DNA of 64,000 nt from the NCBI GenBank assembly GCA_023376005.1, contig CM042151.1, positions 82,321,506-82,385,505 on the forward strand, in the 5' to 3' direction. Shown piece by piece: positions 49,717 to 64,000 of the stretch. The notes under the pieces were generated by a model. It saw nothing but the letters and a program-made list of their open reading frames with translations. It made no database searches and was not told where the DNA came from. The number at the start of each line of letters is the position of its first letter. Positions within the stretch are counted from its first letter, which is position 1. The stretch comes from Doryteuthis pealeii. Lineage: Eukaryota > Mollusca > Cephalopoda > Myopsida > Loliginidae. Position numbers and translations under genes: made by a program.

Positions 49717-52700
49717 ATGATCTCAGATACCAACTCACAAAAGCAAAATGTTTCTCTCTTAGAAAATACTTACAGATACCAGAAATCAAAGACATTTGAA
49801 TATTTTTTATCAGAACCAAAGACTAGATCAACAATCATCAACTAACAATATCAACAATCATGATCTCAGATACCAACTCACAAAAGCAAAATGTTTCTCT
49901 CTTAGAAAATACTTACAGATACCAGAAATCAAAGACATTTGAATATTTTTTATCAGAACCAAAGACTAGATCAACAATCATCAACTAACAATATATCAAC
50001 AATCATGATCTCAGATACCAACTCACAAAAGCAAAATGTTTCTCTCTTAGAAAATACTTACAGATACCAGAAATCAAAGACATTTGAATATTTTTTATCA
50101 GAACCAAAGACTAGATCAACAATCATCAACTAACAATATATCAACAATCATGATCTCAGATACCAACTCACAAAAGCAAAATGTTTCTCTCTTAGAAAAT
50201 ACTTACAGATACCAGAAATCAAAGACATTTGAATATTTTTTATCAGAACCAAAGACTAGATCAACAATCATCAACTAACAATATATCAACAATCATGATC
50301 TCAGATACCAACTCACAAAAGCAAAATGTTTCTCTCTTAGAAAATACTTACAGATACCAGAAATCAAAGACATTTGAATATTTTTTATCAGAACCAAAGA
50401 CTAGATCAACAATCATCAACTAACAATATATCAACAATCATGATCTCAGATACCAACTCACAAAAGCAAAATGTTTCTCTCTTAGAAAATACTTACAGAT
50501 ACCAGAAATCAAAGACATTTGAATATTTTTTATCAGAACCAAAGACTAGATCAACAATCATCAACTAACAATATATCAACAATCATGATCTCAGATACCA
50601 ACTCACAAAAGCAAAATGTTTCTCTCTTAGAAAATACTTACAGATACCAGAAATCAAAGACATTTGAATATTTTTTATCAGAACCAAAGACTAGATCAAC
50701 AATCATCAACTAACAATATATCAACAATCATGATCTCAGATACCAACTCACAAAAGCAAAATGTTTCTCTCTTAGAAAATACTTACAGATACCAGAAATC
50801 AAAGACATTTGAATATTTTTTATCAGAACCAAAGACTAGATCAACAATCATCAACTAACAATATATCAACAATCATGATCTCAGATACCAACTCACAAAA
50901 GCAAAATGTTTCTCTCTTAGAAAATACTTACAGATACCAGAAATCAAAGACATTTGAATATTTTTTATCAGAACCAAAGACTAGATCAACAATCATCAAC
51001 TAACAATATATCAACAATCATGATCTCAGATACCAACTCACAAAAGCAAAATGTTTCTCTCTTAGAAAATACTTACAGATACCAGAAATCAAAGACATTT
51101 GAATATTTTTTATCAGAACCAAAGACTAGATCAACAATCATCAACTAACAATATATCAACAATCATGATCTCAGATACCAACTCACAAAAGCAAAATGTT
51201 TCTCTCTTAGAAAATACTTACAGATACCAGAAATCAAAGACATTTGAATATTTTTTATCAGAACCAAAGACTAGATCAACAATCATCAACTAACAATATA
51301 TCAACAATCATGATCTCAGATACCAACTCACAAAAGCAAAATGTTTCTCTCTTAGAAAATACTTACAGATACCAGAAATCAAAGACATTTGAATATTTTT
51401 TATCAGAACCAAAGACTAGATCAACAATCATCAACTAACAATATATCAACAATCATGATCTCAGATACCAACTCACAAAAGCAAAATGTTTCTCTCTTAG
51501 AAAATACTTACAGATACCAGAAATCAAAGACATTTGAATATTTTTTATCAGAACCAAAGACTAGATCAACAATCATCAACTAACAATATATCAACAATCA
51601 TGATCTCAGATACCAACTCACAAAAGCAAAATGTTTCTCTCTTAGAAAATACTTACAGATACCAGAAATCAAAGACATTTGAATATTTTTTATCAGAACC
51701 AAAGACTAGATCAACAATCATCAACTAACAATATATCAACAATCATGATCTCAGATACCAACTCACAAAAGCAAAATGTTTCTCTCTTAGAAAATACTTA
51801 CAGATACCAGAAATCAAAGACATTTGAATATTTTTTATCAGAACCAAAGACTAGATCAACAATCATCAACTAACAATATATCAACAATCATGATCTCAGA
51901 TACCAACTCACAAAAGCAAAATGTTTCTCTCTTAGAAAATACTTACAGATACCAGAAATCAAAGACATTTGAATATTTTTTATCAGAACCAAAGACTAGA
52001 TCAACAATCATCAACTAACAATATATCAACAATCATGATCTCAGATACCAACTCACAAAAGCAAAATGTTTCTCTCTTAGAAAATACTTACAGATACCAG
52101 AAATCAAAGACATTTGAATATTTTTTATCAGAACCAAAGACTAGATCAACAATCATCAACTAACAATATATCAACAATCATGATCTCAGATACCAACTCA
52201 CAAAAGCAAAATGTTTCTCTCTTAGAAAATACTTACAGATACCAGAAATCAAAGACATTTGAATATTTTTTATCAGAACCAAAGACTAGATCAACAATCA
52301 TCAACTAACAATATATCAACAATCATGATCTCAGATACCAACTCACAAAAGCAAAATGTTTCTCTCTTAGAAAATACTTACAGATACCAGAAATCAAAGA
52401 CATTTGAATATTTTTTATCAGAACCAAAGACTAGATCAACAATCATCAACTAACAATATATCAACAATCATGATCTCAGATACCAACTCACAAAAGCAAA
52501 ATGTTTCTCTCTTAGAAAATACTTACAGATACCAGAAATCAAAGACATTTGAATATTTTTTATCAGAACCAAAGACTAGATCAACAATCATCAACTAACA
52601 ATATATCAACAATCATGATCTCAGATACCAACTCACAAAAGCAAAATGTTTCTCTCTTAGAAAATACTTACAGATACCAGAAATCAAAGACATTTGAATA

Positions 52701-55700
52701 TTTTTTATCAGAACCAAAGACTAGATCAACAATCATCAACTAACAATATATCAATCATGATCTCAGATACCAACTCACAAAAGCAAAATGTTTCTCTCTT
52801 AGAAAATACTTACAGATACCAGAAATCAAAGACATTTGAATATTTTTTATCAGAACCAAAGACTAGATCAACAATCATCAACTAACAATATATCAACAAT
52901 CATGATCTCAGATACCAACTCACAAAAGCAAAATGTTTCTCTCTTAGAAAATACTTACAGATACCAGAAATCAAAGACATTTGAATATTTTTTATCAGAA
53001 CCAAAGACTAGATCAACAATCATCAACTAACAATATATCAACAATCATGATCTCAGATACCAACTCACAAAAGCAAAATGTTTCTCTCTTAGAAAATACT
53101 TACAGATACCAGAAATCAAAGACATTTGAATATTTTTTATCAGAACCAAAGACTAGATCAACAATCATCAACTAACAATATATCAACAATCATGATCTCA
53201 GATACCAACTCACAAAAGCAAAATGTTTCTCTCTTAGAAAATACTTACAGATACCAGAAATCAAAGACATTTGAATATTTTTTATCAGAACCAAAGACTA
53301 GATCAACAATCATCAACTAACAATATATCAACAATCATGATCTCAGATACCAACTCACAAAAGCAAAATGTTTCTCTCTTAGAAAATACTTACAGATACC
53401 AGAAATCAAAGACATTTGAATATTTTTTATCAGAACCAAAGACTAGATCAACAATCATCAACTAACAATATATCAACAATCATGATCTCAGATACCAACT
53501 CACAAAAGCAAAATGTTTCTCTCTTAGAAAATACTTACAGATACCAGAAATCAAAGACATTTGAATATTTTTTATCAGAACCAAAGACTAGATCAACAAT
53601 CATCAACTAACAATATATCAACAATCATGATCTCAGATACCAACTCACAAAAGCAAAATGTTTCTCTCTTAGAAAATACTTACAGATACCAGAAATCAAA
53701 GACATTTGAATATTTTTTATCAGAACCAAAGACTAGATCAACAATCATCAACTAACAATATATCAACAATCATGATCTCAGATACCAACTCACAAAAGCA
53801 AAATGTTTCTCTCTTAGAAAATACTTACAGATACCAGAAATCAAAGACATTTGAATATTTTTTATCAGAACCAAAGACTAGATCAACAATCATCAACTAA
53901 CAATATATCAACAATCATGATCTCAGATACCAACTCACAAAAGCAAAATGTTTCTCTCTTAGAAAATACTTACAGATACCAGAAATCAAAGACATTTGAA
54001 TATTTTTTATCAGAACCAAAGACTAGATCAACAATCATCAACTAACAATATATCAACAATCATGATCTCAGATACCAACTCACAAAAGCAAAATGTTTCT
54101 CTCTTAGAAAATACTTACAGATACCAGAAATCAAAGACATTTGAATATTTTTTATCAGAACCAAAGACTAGATCAACAATCATCAACTAACAATATATCA
54201 ACAATCATGATCTCAGATACCAACTCACAAAAGCAAAATGTTTCTCTCTTAGAAAATACTTACAGATACCAGAAATCAAAGACATTTGAATATTTTTTAT
54301 CAGAACCAAAGACTAGATCAACAATCATCAACTAACAATATATCAACAATCATGATCTCAGATACCAACTCACAAAAGCAAAATGTTTCTCTCTTAGAAA
54401 ATACTTACAGATACCAGAAATCAAAGACATTTGAATATTTTTTATCAGAACCAAAGACTAGATCAACAATCATCAACTAACAATATATCAACAATCATGA
54501 TCTCAGATACCAACTCACAAAAGCAAAATGTTTCTCTCTTAGAAAATACTTACAGATACCAGAAATCAAAGACATTTGAATATTTTTTATCAGAACCAAA
54601 GACTAGATCAACAATCATCAACTAACAATATATCAACAATCATGATCTCAGATACCAACTCACAAAAGCAAAATGTTTCTCTCTTAGAAAATACTTACAG
54701 ATACCAGAAATCAAAGACATTTGAATATTTTTTATCAGAACCAAAGACTAGATCAACAATCATCAACTAACAATATATCAACAATCATGATCTCAGATAC
54801 CAACTCACAAAAGCAAAATGTTTCTCTCTTAGAAAATACTTACAGATACCAGAAATCAAAGACATTTGAATATTTTTTATCAGAACCAAAGACTAGATCA
54901 ACAATCATCAACTAACAATATATCAACAATCATGATCTCAGATACCAACTCACAAAAGCAAAATGTTTCTCTCTTAGAAAATACTTACAGATACCAGAAA
55001 TCAAAGACATTTGAATATTTTTTATCAGAACCAAAGACTAGATCAACAATCATCAACTAACAATATATCAACAATCATGATCTCAGATACCAACTCACAA
55101 AAGCAAAATGTTTCTCTCTTAGAAAATACTTACAGATACCAGAAATCAAAGACATTTGAATATTTTTTATCAGAACCAAAGACTAGATCAACAATCATCA
55201 ACTAACAATATATCAACAATCATGATCTCAGATACCAACTCACAAAAGCAAAATGTTTCTCTCTTAGAAAATACTTACAGATACCAGAAATCAAAGACAT
55301 TTGAATATTTTTTATCAGAACCAAAGACTAGATCAACAATCATCAACTAACAATATATCAACAATCATGATCTCAGATACCAACTCACAAAAGCAAAATG
55401 TTTCTCTCTTAGAAAATACTTACAGATACCAGAAATCAAAGACATTTGAATATTTTTTATCAGAACCAAAGACTAGATCAACAATCATCAACTAACAATA
55501 TATCAACAATCATGATCTCAGATACCAACTCACAAAAGCAAAATGTTTCTCTCTTAGAAAATACTTACAGATACCAGAAATCAAAGACATTTGAATATTT
55601 TTTATCAGAACCAAAGACTAGATCAACAATCATCAACTAACAATATATCAACAATCATGATCTCAGATACCAACTCACAAAAGCAAAATGTTTCTCTCTT

Positions 55701-55946
55701 AGAAAATACTTACAGATACCAGAAATCAAAGACATTTGAATATTTTTTATCAGAACCAAAGACTAGATCAACAATCATCAACTAACAATATATCAACAAT
55801 CATGATCTCAGATACCAACTCACAAAAGCAAAATGTTTCTCTCTTAGAAAATACTTACAGATACCAGAAATCAAAGACATTTGAATATTTTTTATCAGAA
55901 CCAAAGACTAGATCAACAATCATCAACTAACAATATATCAACAATC
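49717..55946 (+). repeat. homogeneous half of the satellite (~43 units)
   Basis: Regular 145-base spacing over 41 steps with a single 142-base exception, and no substitutions that I can see. Confidence 0.85.
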
Positions 55947-58900
55947 ATGATCTCAGATACCAACTCACAAAAGCAAAATGTTTTCTCTTTAGAAAATACT
56001 TACAGATACCAGAAATCAAAGACATTTGAATATTTTTTATCAGAACCAAAGACTAGATCAACAATCATCAACTAACAATATAATCACAATCATGATCTCA
56101 GATACAACTCACAAAGCAAAATGTTTCTCTCTTAGAAATACTTACAGATACCAGAAATCAAAGACATTGAATATTTTTTATCAGAACCAAAGACTAGATC
56201 AACAATCATCAACTAACAATATATCAACAATCATGATCTCAGATACCAACTCACAAAAGCAAAATGTTTCTCTCTTGAAAATACTTACAGATACCAAAAA
56301 TCAAAGACATTTGAATATTTTTTATCAGAACCAAAGACTAGATCAACAATCATCACAACTAACAATATATCAACAATCATGATCTCAGATACCAACTCAC
56401 AAAAGCAAAATGTTTCTCTCTTAGAAAATACTTACAGATACCAGAAATCAAAGACATTGAATATTTTTATCAGACCAAAGACTAGATCAACAATCATCAA
56501 CTAACAATATATCAACAATCATGATCTCAGATACCAACTCACAAAAGCAAAATGTTTTCTCTTAGAAAATACTTACAGATACCGAAATCAAAGACATTGA
56601 ATATTTTTTATCAGAACCAAAGACTAGATCAACATCATCAACTAACAATATATCAACAATCATGATCTCAGATACCAACTCACAAAAGCAAAATGTTTCT
56701 CTCTTAGAAAATACTTACAGATACAGAAATCAAAGACATTGAATATTTTTTATCAGAACCAAAGACTAGATCAACAATCATCAACTAACAATATATCAAC
56801 AATCATGATCTCAGATACCAACTCACAAAAGCAAAATGTTTCCTTAGAAAATACTTACAGATACCAGAAATCAAAGACATTTGAATATTTTTTATCAGAA
56901 CCAAAGACTAGATCAACAATCATCAACTAACAATATATCAACAATCATGATCTCAGATACCAACTCACAAAAGCAAAATGTTTCTCTCTTAGAAAATACT
57001 TACAGATACCAGAAATCAAAGACATTGAATATTTTTTATCAGAACCAAAGACTAGATCAACAATCATCAACTAACAATATATCAACAATCATGATCTCAG
57101 ATACCAACTCACAAAAGCAAAATGTTTCTCTCTTAGAAAATACTTACAGATACCAGAAATCAAAGACATTTGAAATATTTTATCAGAACAAAGACTAGAT
57201 CAACAATCATCAACTAACAATATATCAACAATCATGATCTCAGATACCAACTCACAAAAGCAAAATGTTTCTCTCTTAGAAAATACTTACAGATACCAGA
57301 AATCAAAGACATTGAATATTTTTATCAGAACCAAAGACTAGATCAACAATCATACAACAATATATCAACAATCATGATCTCAGATACCAACTCACAAAAG
57401 CAAAATGTTTCTCTCTTAGAAAATACTTACAGATACCAGAAATCAAAGACATTGAATATTTTTTATCAGAACCAAAGACTAGATCAACAATCATCAACTA
57501 ACAATATATCAACAATCATGATCTCAGATACCAACTCACAAAAGCAAAATGTTTCTTCTTTAGAAAATACTTACAGATACCAGAAATCAAAGACATTGAA
57601 TATTTTTTATCAGAACCAAAGACTAGATCAACAATCATCAACTAACAATATACAACAATCATGATCTCAGATACCAACTCACAAAAGCAAAATGTTTCTC
57701 TTCTAGAAAATACTTACAGATACCAGAAATCAAAGACATTTGAATATTTTTTATCAGAAACAAAGACTAGATCAACAATCATCAACTAACAATATATCAA
57801 CAATCATGATCTCAGATACCAACTCACAAAAGCAAAATGTTTCTCTCTTAGAAAATACTTACAGATACCAGAAATCAAAGACATTGAATATTTTTTATCA
57901 GAACCAAAGACTAGATCAACAATCATCAACTAACAATATATCAACAATCATGATCTCAGATACCAACTCACAAAAGCAAAATGTTTCTCTCTTAGAATAC
58001 TTACAGATACCAGAAATCAAAGACATTGAATATTTTTTATCAGAACCAAAGACTAGATCAACAATCATCAACTAACAATATATCAACAATCATGATTCAG
58101 ATACCAACTCACAAAAGCAAAATGTTTTTCTCTCAAGAAAATACTTACAGATACCAGAAATCAAAGACATTGAATATTTTTTATCAGAACCAAAGACTAG
58201 ATCAACAATCATCAACTAACAATATATCAACAATCATGATCTCAGATACAAACTCACAAAAGCAAAATGTTTCTCTCTTAGAAAATACTTACAGATACCA
58301 GAAATCAAAGACATTGAATATTTTTTATCAGAACCAAAGACTAGATCAACAATCATCAACTAACAATATATCAACAATCATGATCTCAGATACCAACTCA
58401 CAAAAGCAAAATGTTTCTCTCTTAGAAAATACTTACAGATACCAGAAATCAAAGACATTTGAATATTTTTTATCAGAACCAAAGACTAGATCAATTCATC
58501 AACTAACAATATATCAACAATCATGATCTCAGATACCAACTCACAAAAGCAAAATGTTTCTCTCTTAGAAAAACTTACAGATACCAGAAATCAAAGACAT
58601 TTGAATATTTTTTATCAGAACCAAAGACTAGATCAACAATCATCAACTAACAATATATCAACAATCATGATCTCAGATACCAACTCACAAAAGCAAAATG
58701 TTTCTCTCTTAGAAAATACTCAGATACCAGAAATCAAAGACATTTGAATATTTTTTATCAGAACCAAAGACTAGATCAACAATCATCAACTAACAATATA
58801 TCAACAATCATGATCTCAGATACCAACTCACAAAAGCAAAATGTTTCTCTCTTAGAAAATACTTACAGATACCAGAAATCAAAGACATTTGAATATTTTT

Positions 58901-61900
58901 TATCAGAACCAAAGACTAGATCAACAATCATCAACTAACAATATATCAACAATCATGATCTCAGATACCAACTCACAAAAGCAAAATGTTTCTCTCTTAG
59001 AAAATACTTACAGATACCAGAAATCAAAGACATTGAATATTTTTTATCAGAACCAAAGACTAGACAAACAATCATCAACTAACAATATATCAACAATCAT
59101 GATCTCAGATACCAACTCACAAAAGCAATGTTTCTCTCTTAGAAATACTTACAGATACCAGAAATCAAAGACATTGAATATTTTTTATCAGAACCAAAGA
59201 CTAGATCAACAATCATCAACTAACAATATATCAACAATCATGATCTCAGATACCAACTCACAAAAGCAAAATGTTTCTCTCTTAGAAAATACTTACAGAT
59301 ACCAGAAATCAAAGACATTGAATATTTTTATCAGAACCAAAGACTAGATCAACAATCATCAACTAACAATATATCAACAATCATGATCTCAGATACCAAC
59401 TCACAAAAGCAAAATGTTTCTCTCTTAGAAAATACTTACAGATACCAGAAATCAAAGACATTCGAATATTTTTTTCAGAACCAAAGACTAGATCAACAAT
59501 CATCAACTAACAATATATCAACAATCATGATCTCAGATACCACTCACAAAAGCAAAATGTTTCTCTCTTAGAAAATACTTACAGATACCAGAAATCAAAG
59601 ACATTGAATATTTTTTATCAGAACCAAGGACTAGATCAACAATCATCAACTAACAATATATCAACAATCATGATCTCAGATACCAACTCACAAAAGCAAA
59701 ATGTTCTCTCTTAGAAAATACTTACAGATACCAGAAATCAAAGACATTTGAATATTTTTTATCAAACCAAAGACTAGATCAACAATCATCAACTAACAAT
59801 ATATCAACAATCATGATCTCAGATACCAACTCACAAAAGCAAAATGTTTCTCCTTAGAAATACTTACAGATACCAGAAATCAAAGACATTGAATATTTTT
59901 TATCAGAACCAAAGACTAGATCAACAATCATCAACTAACAATATATCAACAATCATGATCTCAGATACAACTCACAAAAGCAAAATGTTTCTCTCTTAGA
60001 AATACTTACAGATACCAGAAATCAAAGACATTTGAATATTTTTTATCAGAACCAAAGACTAGATCAACAATCATCAACTAACAATATATCAACAATCATG
60101 ATCTCAGATACCAACTCACAAAAGCAAAATGTTTCTCTCTTAGAAAATACTTACAGATACCAGAAATCAAAGACATTGAATATTTTTTATCAGAACCAAA
60201 GACTAGATCAAACATCATCAACTAACAATATATCAACAATCATGATCTCAGATACCAACTCACAAAAGCAAAATGTTTCTCTCTTAGAAAATACTTACAG
60301 ATACCAGAAATCAAAGACATTGAATATTTTTATCAGAACCAAAGACTAGATCAACAATCATCAACTAACAATATATCAACAATCATGATCTCAGATACCA
60401 ACTCACAAAAGCAAAATGTTTCTCTCTTAGAAAATACTTACAGATACCAGAAATCAAAGACATTGAATATTTTTTATCAGAACCAAAGACTAGATCAACA
60501 ATCATCAACTAAATATATCAACAATCATGATCTCAGATACCAACTCACAAAAGCAAAATGTTTCTCTCTTAGAAAATATTACAGATACCAGAAATCAAAG
60601 ACATTGAATATTTTTTATCAGAACCAAAGACTAGATCAACAATCATCAACTAACAATATATCAACAATCATGATCTCAGAGATACCAACTCACAAAAGCA
60701 AAATGTTTCTCTCTTAGAAAATACTTACAGATACCAGAAATCAAAGACATTTGAATATTTTTTATCAGAACCAAAGACTAGATCAAAATCATCAACTAAC
60801 AATATATCAACAATCATGATCTCAGATACCAACTCACAAAAGCAAAATGTTTCTCTCTTAGAAAATACTTACAGATACCAAGAATCAAAGACATTTGAAT
60901 ATTTTTTATCAGAACCAAAGACTAGATCAACAATCATCAACTAACAATATATCAACAATCATGATCTCAGATACCAACTCACAAAAGCAAAATGTTTCTC
61001 TCTTAGAAAATACTTCAGATACCAGAAATCAAAGACATTTGAATATTTTTTATCAGAACCAAAGACTAGATCAACAATCATCAACTAACAATATATCAAC
61101 AATCATGATCTCAGATACCAACTCACAAAAGCAAAATGTTCTCTCTTAGAAAATACTTACAGATACCAGAAATCAAAGACATTTGAATATTTTTTATCAG
61201 AACCAAAGACTAGATCAACAATCATCAACTAACAATATATCAACAATCATGATCTCAGATACCAACTCACAAAGCAAAAGTTTTCTCTTTAGAAAATACT
61301 TACAGATACCAGAAATCAAAGACATTTGAATATTTTTTATCAGAACCAAAGACTAGATCAACAATCATCAACTAACAATATATCAACAATCATGATCTCA
61401 GATACCAACTCACAAAAGCAAAATGTTTCTCTCTTAGAAAATACTTACAGATACCAGAAATCAAAGACATTTGAATATTTTTTATCAGAACAAAAGACTA
61501 GATCAACAATCATCAACTAACAATATATCAACAATCATGATCTCAGATACCAACTCACAAAAGCAAAATGTTTCTCTCTTAGAAAATACTTACAGATACC
61601 AGAAATCAAAGACATTTGAATATTTTTTATCAGAACCAAAGACTAGATCAACAATCATCAACTAAACATATATCAACAATCATGATCTCAGATACCAACT
61701 CACAAAAGCAAAATGTTTCTCTCTTAGAAAATACTTACAGATACCAGAAATCAAAAGACATTTGAATATTTTTTATCAGAACCAAAGACTAGATCAACAA
61801 TCATCAACTAACAATATATCAACAATCATGATCTCAGATACCAACTCACAAAAGCAAAATGTTTCTCTCTTAGAAAATACTTAAGATACCAGAAATCAAA

Positions 61901-64000
61901 GACATTGAATATTTTTATATCAGAACCAAAGACTAGATCAACAATCATCAACTAACAATATATCAACAATCATGATCTCAGATACCAACTCACAAAAAGC
62001 AAAATGTTTCTCTCTTAGAAAATACTTACAGATACCAGAAATCAAAGACATTTGAATATTTTTTATCAGAACCAAAGACTAGATCAACATCATCAACTAA
62101 CAATATATCAACAATCATGATCTCAGATACCAACTCACAAAAGCAAAATGTTTCTCTCTTAGAAAATACTTACAGATACCAGAAATCAAAGACATTGAAT
62201 ATTTTTTATCAGAACCAAAGACTAGATCAACAATCATCAACTAACAATATATCAACAATCATGATCTCAGATACCAACTCACAAAAGCAAAATGTTTCTC
62301 TCTTAGAAAATACTTACAGATACCAGAAATCAAAGACATTTGAATATTTTTTATCAGAACCAAAGACTAGATCAACAATCATCAACTAACAATATATCAA
62401 CAATCATGATCTCAGATACCAACTCACAAAAGCAAAATGTTTCTCTCTTAGAAAATACTTACAGATACCAGAAATCAAAGACATTTGAATATTTTTTATC
62501 AGAACCAAAGACTAGATCAAAATCATCAAACTAACAATATATCACAATCATGATCTCAGATACCAACTCACAAAAGCAAAATGTTTCTCTCTTAGAAAAT
62601 ACTTACAGATACCAGAAATCAAAGACATTTGAATATTTTTTATCAGAACCAAAGACTAGATCACAATCATCAACTAACAATATATCAACAACATGATCTC
62701 AGATACCAACTCACAAAAGCAAAATGTTTCTCTCTTAGAAAATACTTACAGATACCAGAAATCAAAGACATTTGAATATTTTTTATCAGAACCAAAGACT
62801 AGATCAACAATCATCAACTAACAATATATCAACATCATGATCTCAGATACCAACTCACAAAAGCAAAATGTTTCTCTCTTAGAAAATACTTCAGATACCA
62901 GAAATCAAAGACATTTGAATATTTTTTATCAGAACCAAAGACTAGATCAACAATCATCAACTAACAATATATCAACAATCATGATCTCAGATACCAACTC
63001 ACAAAAGCAAAATGTTTCTTCTTAGAAAATACTTACAGATACCAGAAATCAAAGACATTTGAATATTTTTTATCAGAACCAAAGACTAGATCAACAATCA
63101 TCAACTAACAATATATCAACAATCATGATCTCAGATACCAACTCACAAAAGCAAAATGTTTCTCTTTTAGAAAATACTTACAGATACCAGAAATCAAAGA
63201 CATTTGAATATTTTTTATCAGAACCAAAGACTAGATCAACAATCATCAACTAACAATATATCAACAATCATGATCTCAGATACCAACTCACAAAAGCAAA
63301 ATGTTTCTCTCTTAGAAAATACTTACAGATACCAGAAATCAAAGACATTGAAATTTTTTATCAGAACCAAAGACTAGATCAACAATCATCAACTAACAAT
63401 ATATCAAATCATGATCTCAGATACCAACTCACAAAAGCAAAATGTTTCTCTCTTAGAAAATACTTACAGATACCAGAAATCAAAGACATTTGAATATTTT
63501 TTATCAGAACCAAAGACTAGATCAACAATCATCAACTAACAATATATCAACAATCATGATCTCAGATACCAACTCACAAAAGCAAAATGTTTCTCTCTTA
63601 GAAAATACTTACAGATACCAGAAATCAAAGACATTTGAATATTTTTATCAGAACAAGACTAGATCAAACATCATCAACTAACAATATATCAACAATCATG
63701 ATCTCAGATACCAACTCACAAAAGCAAAATGTTCTCTCTTAGAAAATACTTACAGATACCAGAAATCAAAGACATTTGAATATTTTTTATCAGAACCAAA
63801 GACTAGATCAACAATCATCAACTAACAATATATCAACAATCATGATCTCAGATACCAACACAAAAGCAAAATGTTTCTCTCTTAGAAAATACTACAGATA
63901 CCAGAAATCAAAGACATTTGAATATTTTTTATCAGAACCAAAGACTAGAATCAAATCATCAACTAACAATATATCAACAATAATGATCTCAGATACCAAC
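55947..64000 (+). repeat. indel-rich half of the satellite (~56 units)
   Basis: Most units differ by single-base losses, chiefly ACATTTGAA to ACATTGAA, AGAAAATAC to AGAAATAC, or TTTTTT shortening. Substitutions are rare (e.g. AAAGACT to AGGACT near 59628). This is the pattern of long-read consensus error more than of evolution. Confidence 0.75.

Larger units (their letters stand above)
49717..64000 (+). repeat. 145 bp satellite derived from the ZNF tail repeat, about 99 copies, continues beyond window
   Basis: Head-to-tail units of 145 bp. From each ATG a 42-residue peptide, starting MISDTNSQKQNVSLLENT and ending TRSTIIN, is followed by TAA; this is the 40-residue ZNF tail repeat. The extra 25 bases come from a duplication between two ATCAACAATCAT copies. 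Units up to about 55946 are essentially identical, apart from a 143 bp first unit and a 142 bp unit near 52750. Units after that vary by one-base deletions. Expression as protein is not supported, because each unit carries a stop and shifts frame. The length is close to nucleosomal DNA, as in many satellites. Confidence 0.95.

Noticed and set aside
49939..63681. Dozens of overlapping 64-residue open frames beginning NIFYQNQRLDQQ in the satellite
   Set aside because: They begin at TTG, not ATG, overlap by 50 bases and arise because the 145 bp unit is not a multiple of three. They are by-products of the repeat.
49717..64000. Resemblance to a CRISPR array (regular direct repeats)
   Set aside because: There are no variable spacers between repeats, the unit is 145 bp and coding-derived, and the setting is animal DNA.

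Overview
The window reads as nuclear DNA of an animal. It is very AT-rich, full of (TA)n microsatellites and decayed DNA transposons, and its only convincing genes are single-exon-style C2H2 zinc-finger (ZNF) genes preceded by a 3' splice site. I recognise no bacterial operon, rRNA or complete tRNA gene. Clustered, recently duplicated C2H2 genes in an AT- and SINE-rich background would fit a cephalopod such as an octopus, where C2H2 expansion is established, but that assignment is inference (about 50%).

All five ZNF loci lie on the + strand and derive from one ancestral cassette: dispersed element A, intron end with acceptor AG, a roughly 350-base leader, the ZNF open frame, decayed tail sequence, a T-rich 3' region with AATAAA, then a long spacer shared between cassettes. 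Locus 1 (1270-2589, 4 fingers), locus 2 (13535-15199, 8 fingers) and locus 4 (38062-39738, 9 fingers) are open. Locus 3 (23302-23731) is frameshifted after four fingers. Locus 5 (46507-49586) begins with ordinary fingers, runs into about eleven tandem copies of a two-finger unit full of one-base indels, and ends with nonsense codons. The proteins share a Ser/Thr/Asn/Glu-rich tail made of 40-residue repeats. Loci 1 and 2 also carry an acidic-hydrophobic motif (DDLLDLFPLIEE) that resembles a transactivation motif.

The spacers hold duplicated blocks (4644-9440, 17600-20440, 27724-32400, 41600-43250), Tc1-like transposase relics, a 134-136 bp inverted-repeat MITE with an empty site elsewhere in the window, a roughly 500 bp foldback element in three copies, a 1.34 kb insertion with TATATA target duplication and nested hairpins, tRNA-T-arm-like SINE fragments, and a minus-strand conserved peptide fragment in three copies.

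The most striking feature is 49717-64000: about 99 head-to-tail copies of a 145 bp unit running off the window. The unit is the 120 bp (40-codon) ZNF tail repeat plus a 25 bp internal duplication that adds a TAA stop and breaks the codon phase. A protein-coding repeat has in effect become a satellite. The first 43 or so units are almost perfectly identical. Later units carry many one-base deletions that look like uncorrected long-read errors, as does the two-finger array at 47.2-49.1 kb.
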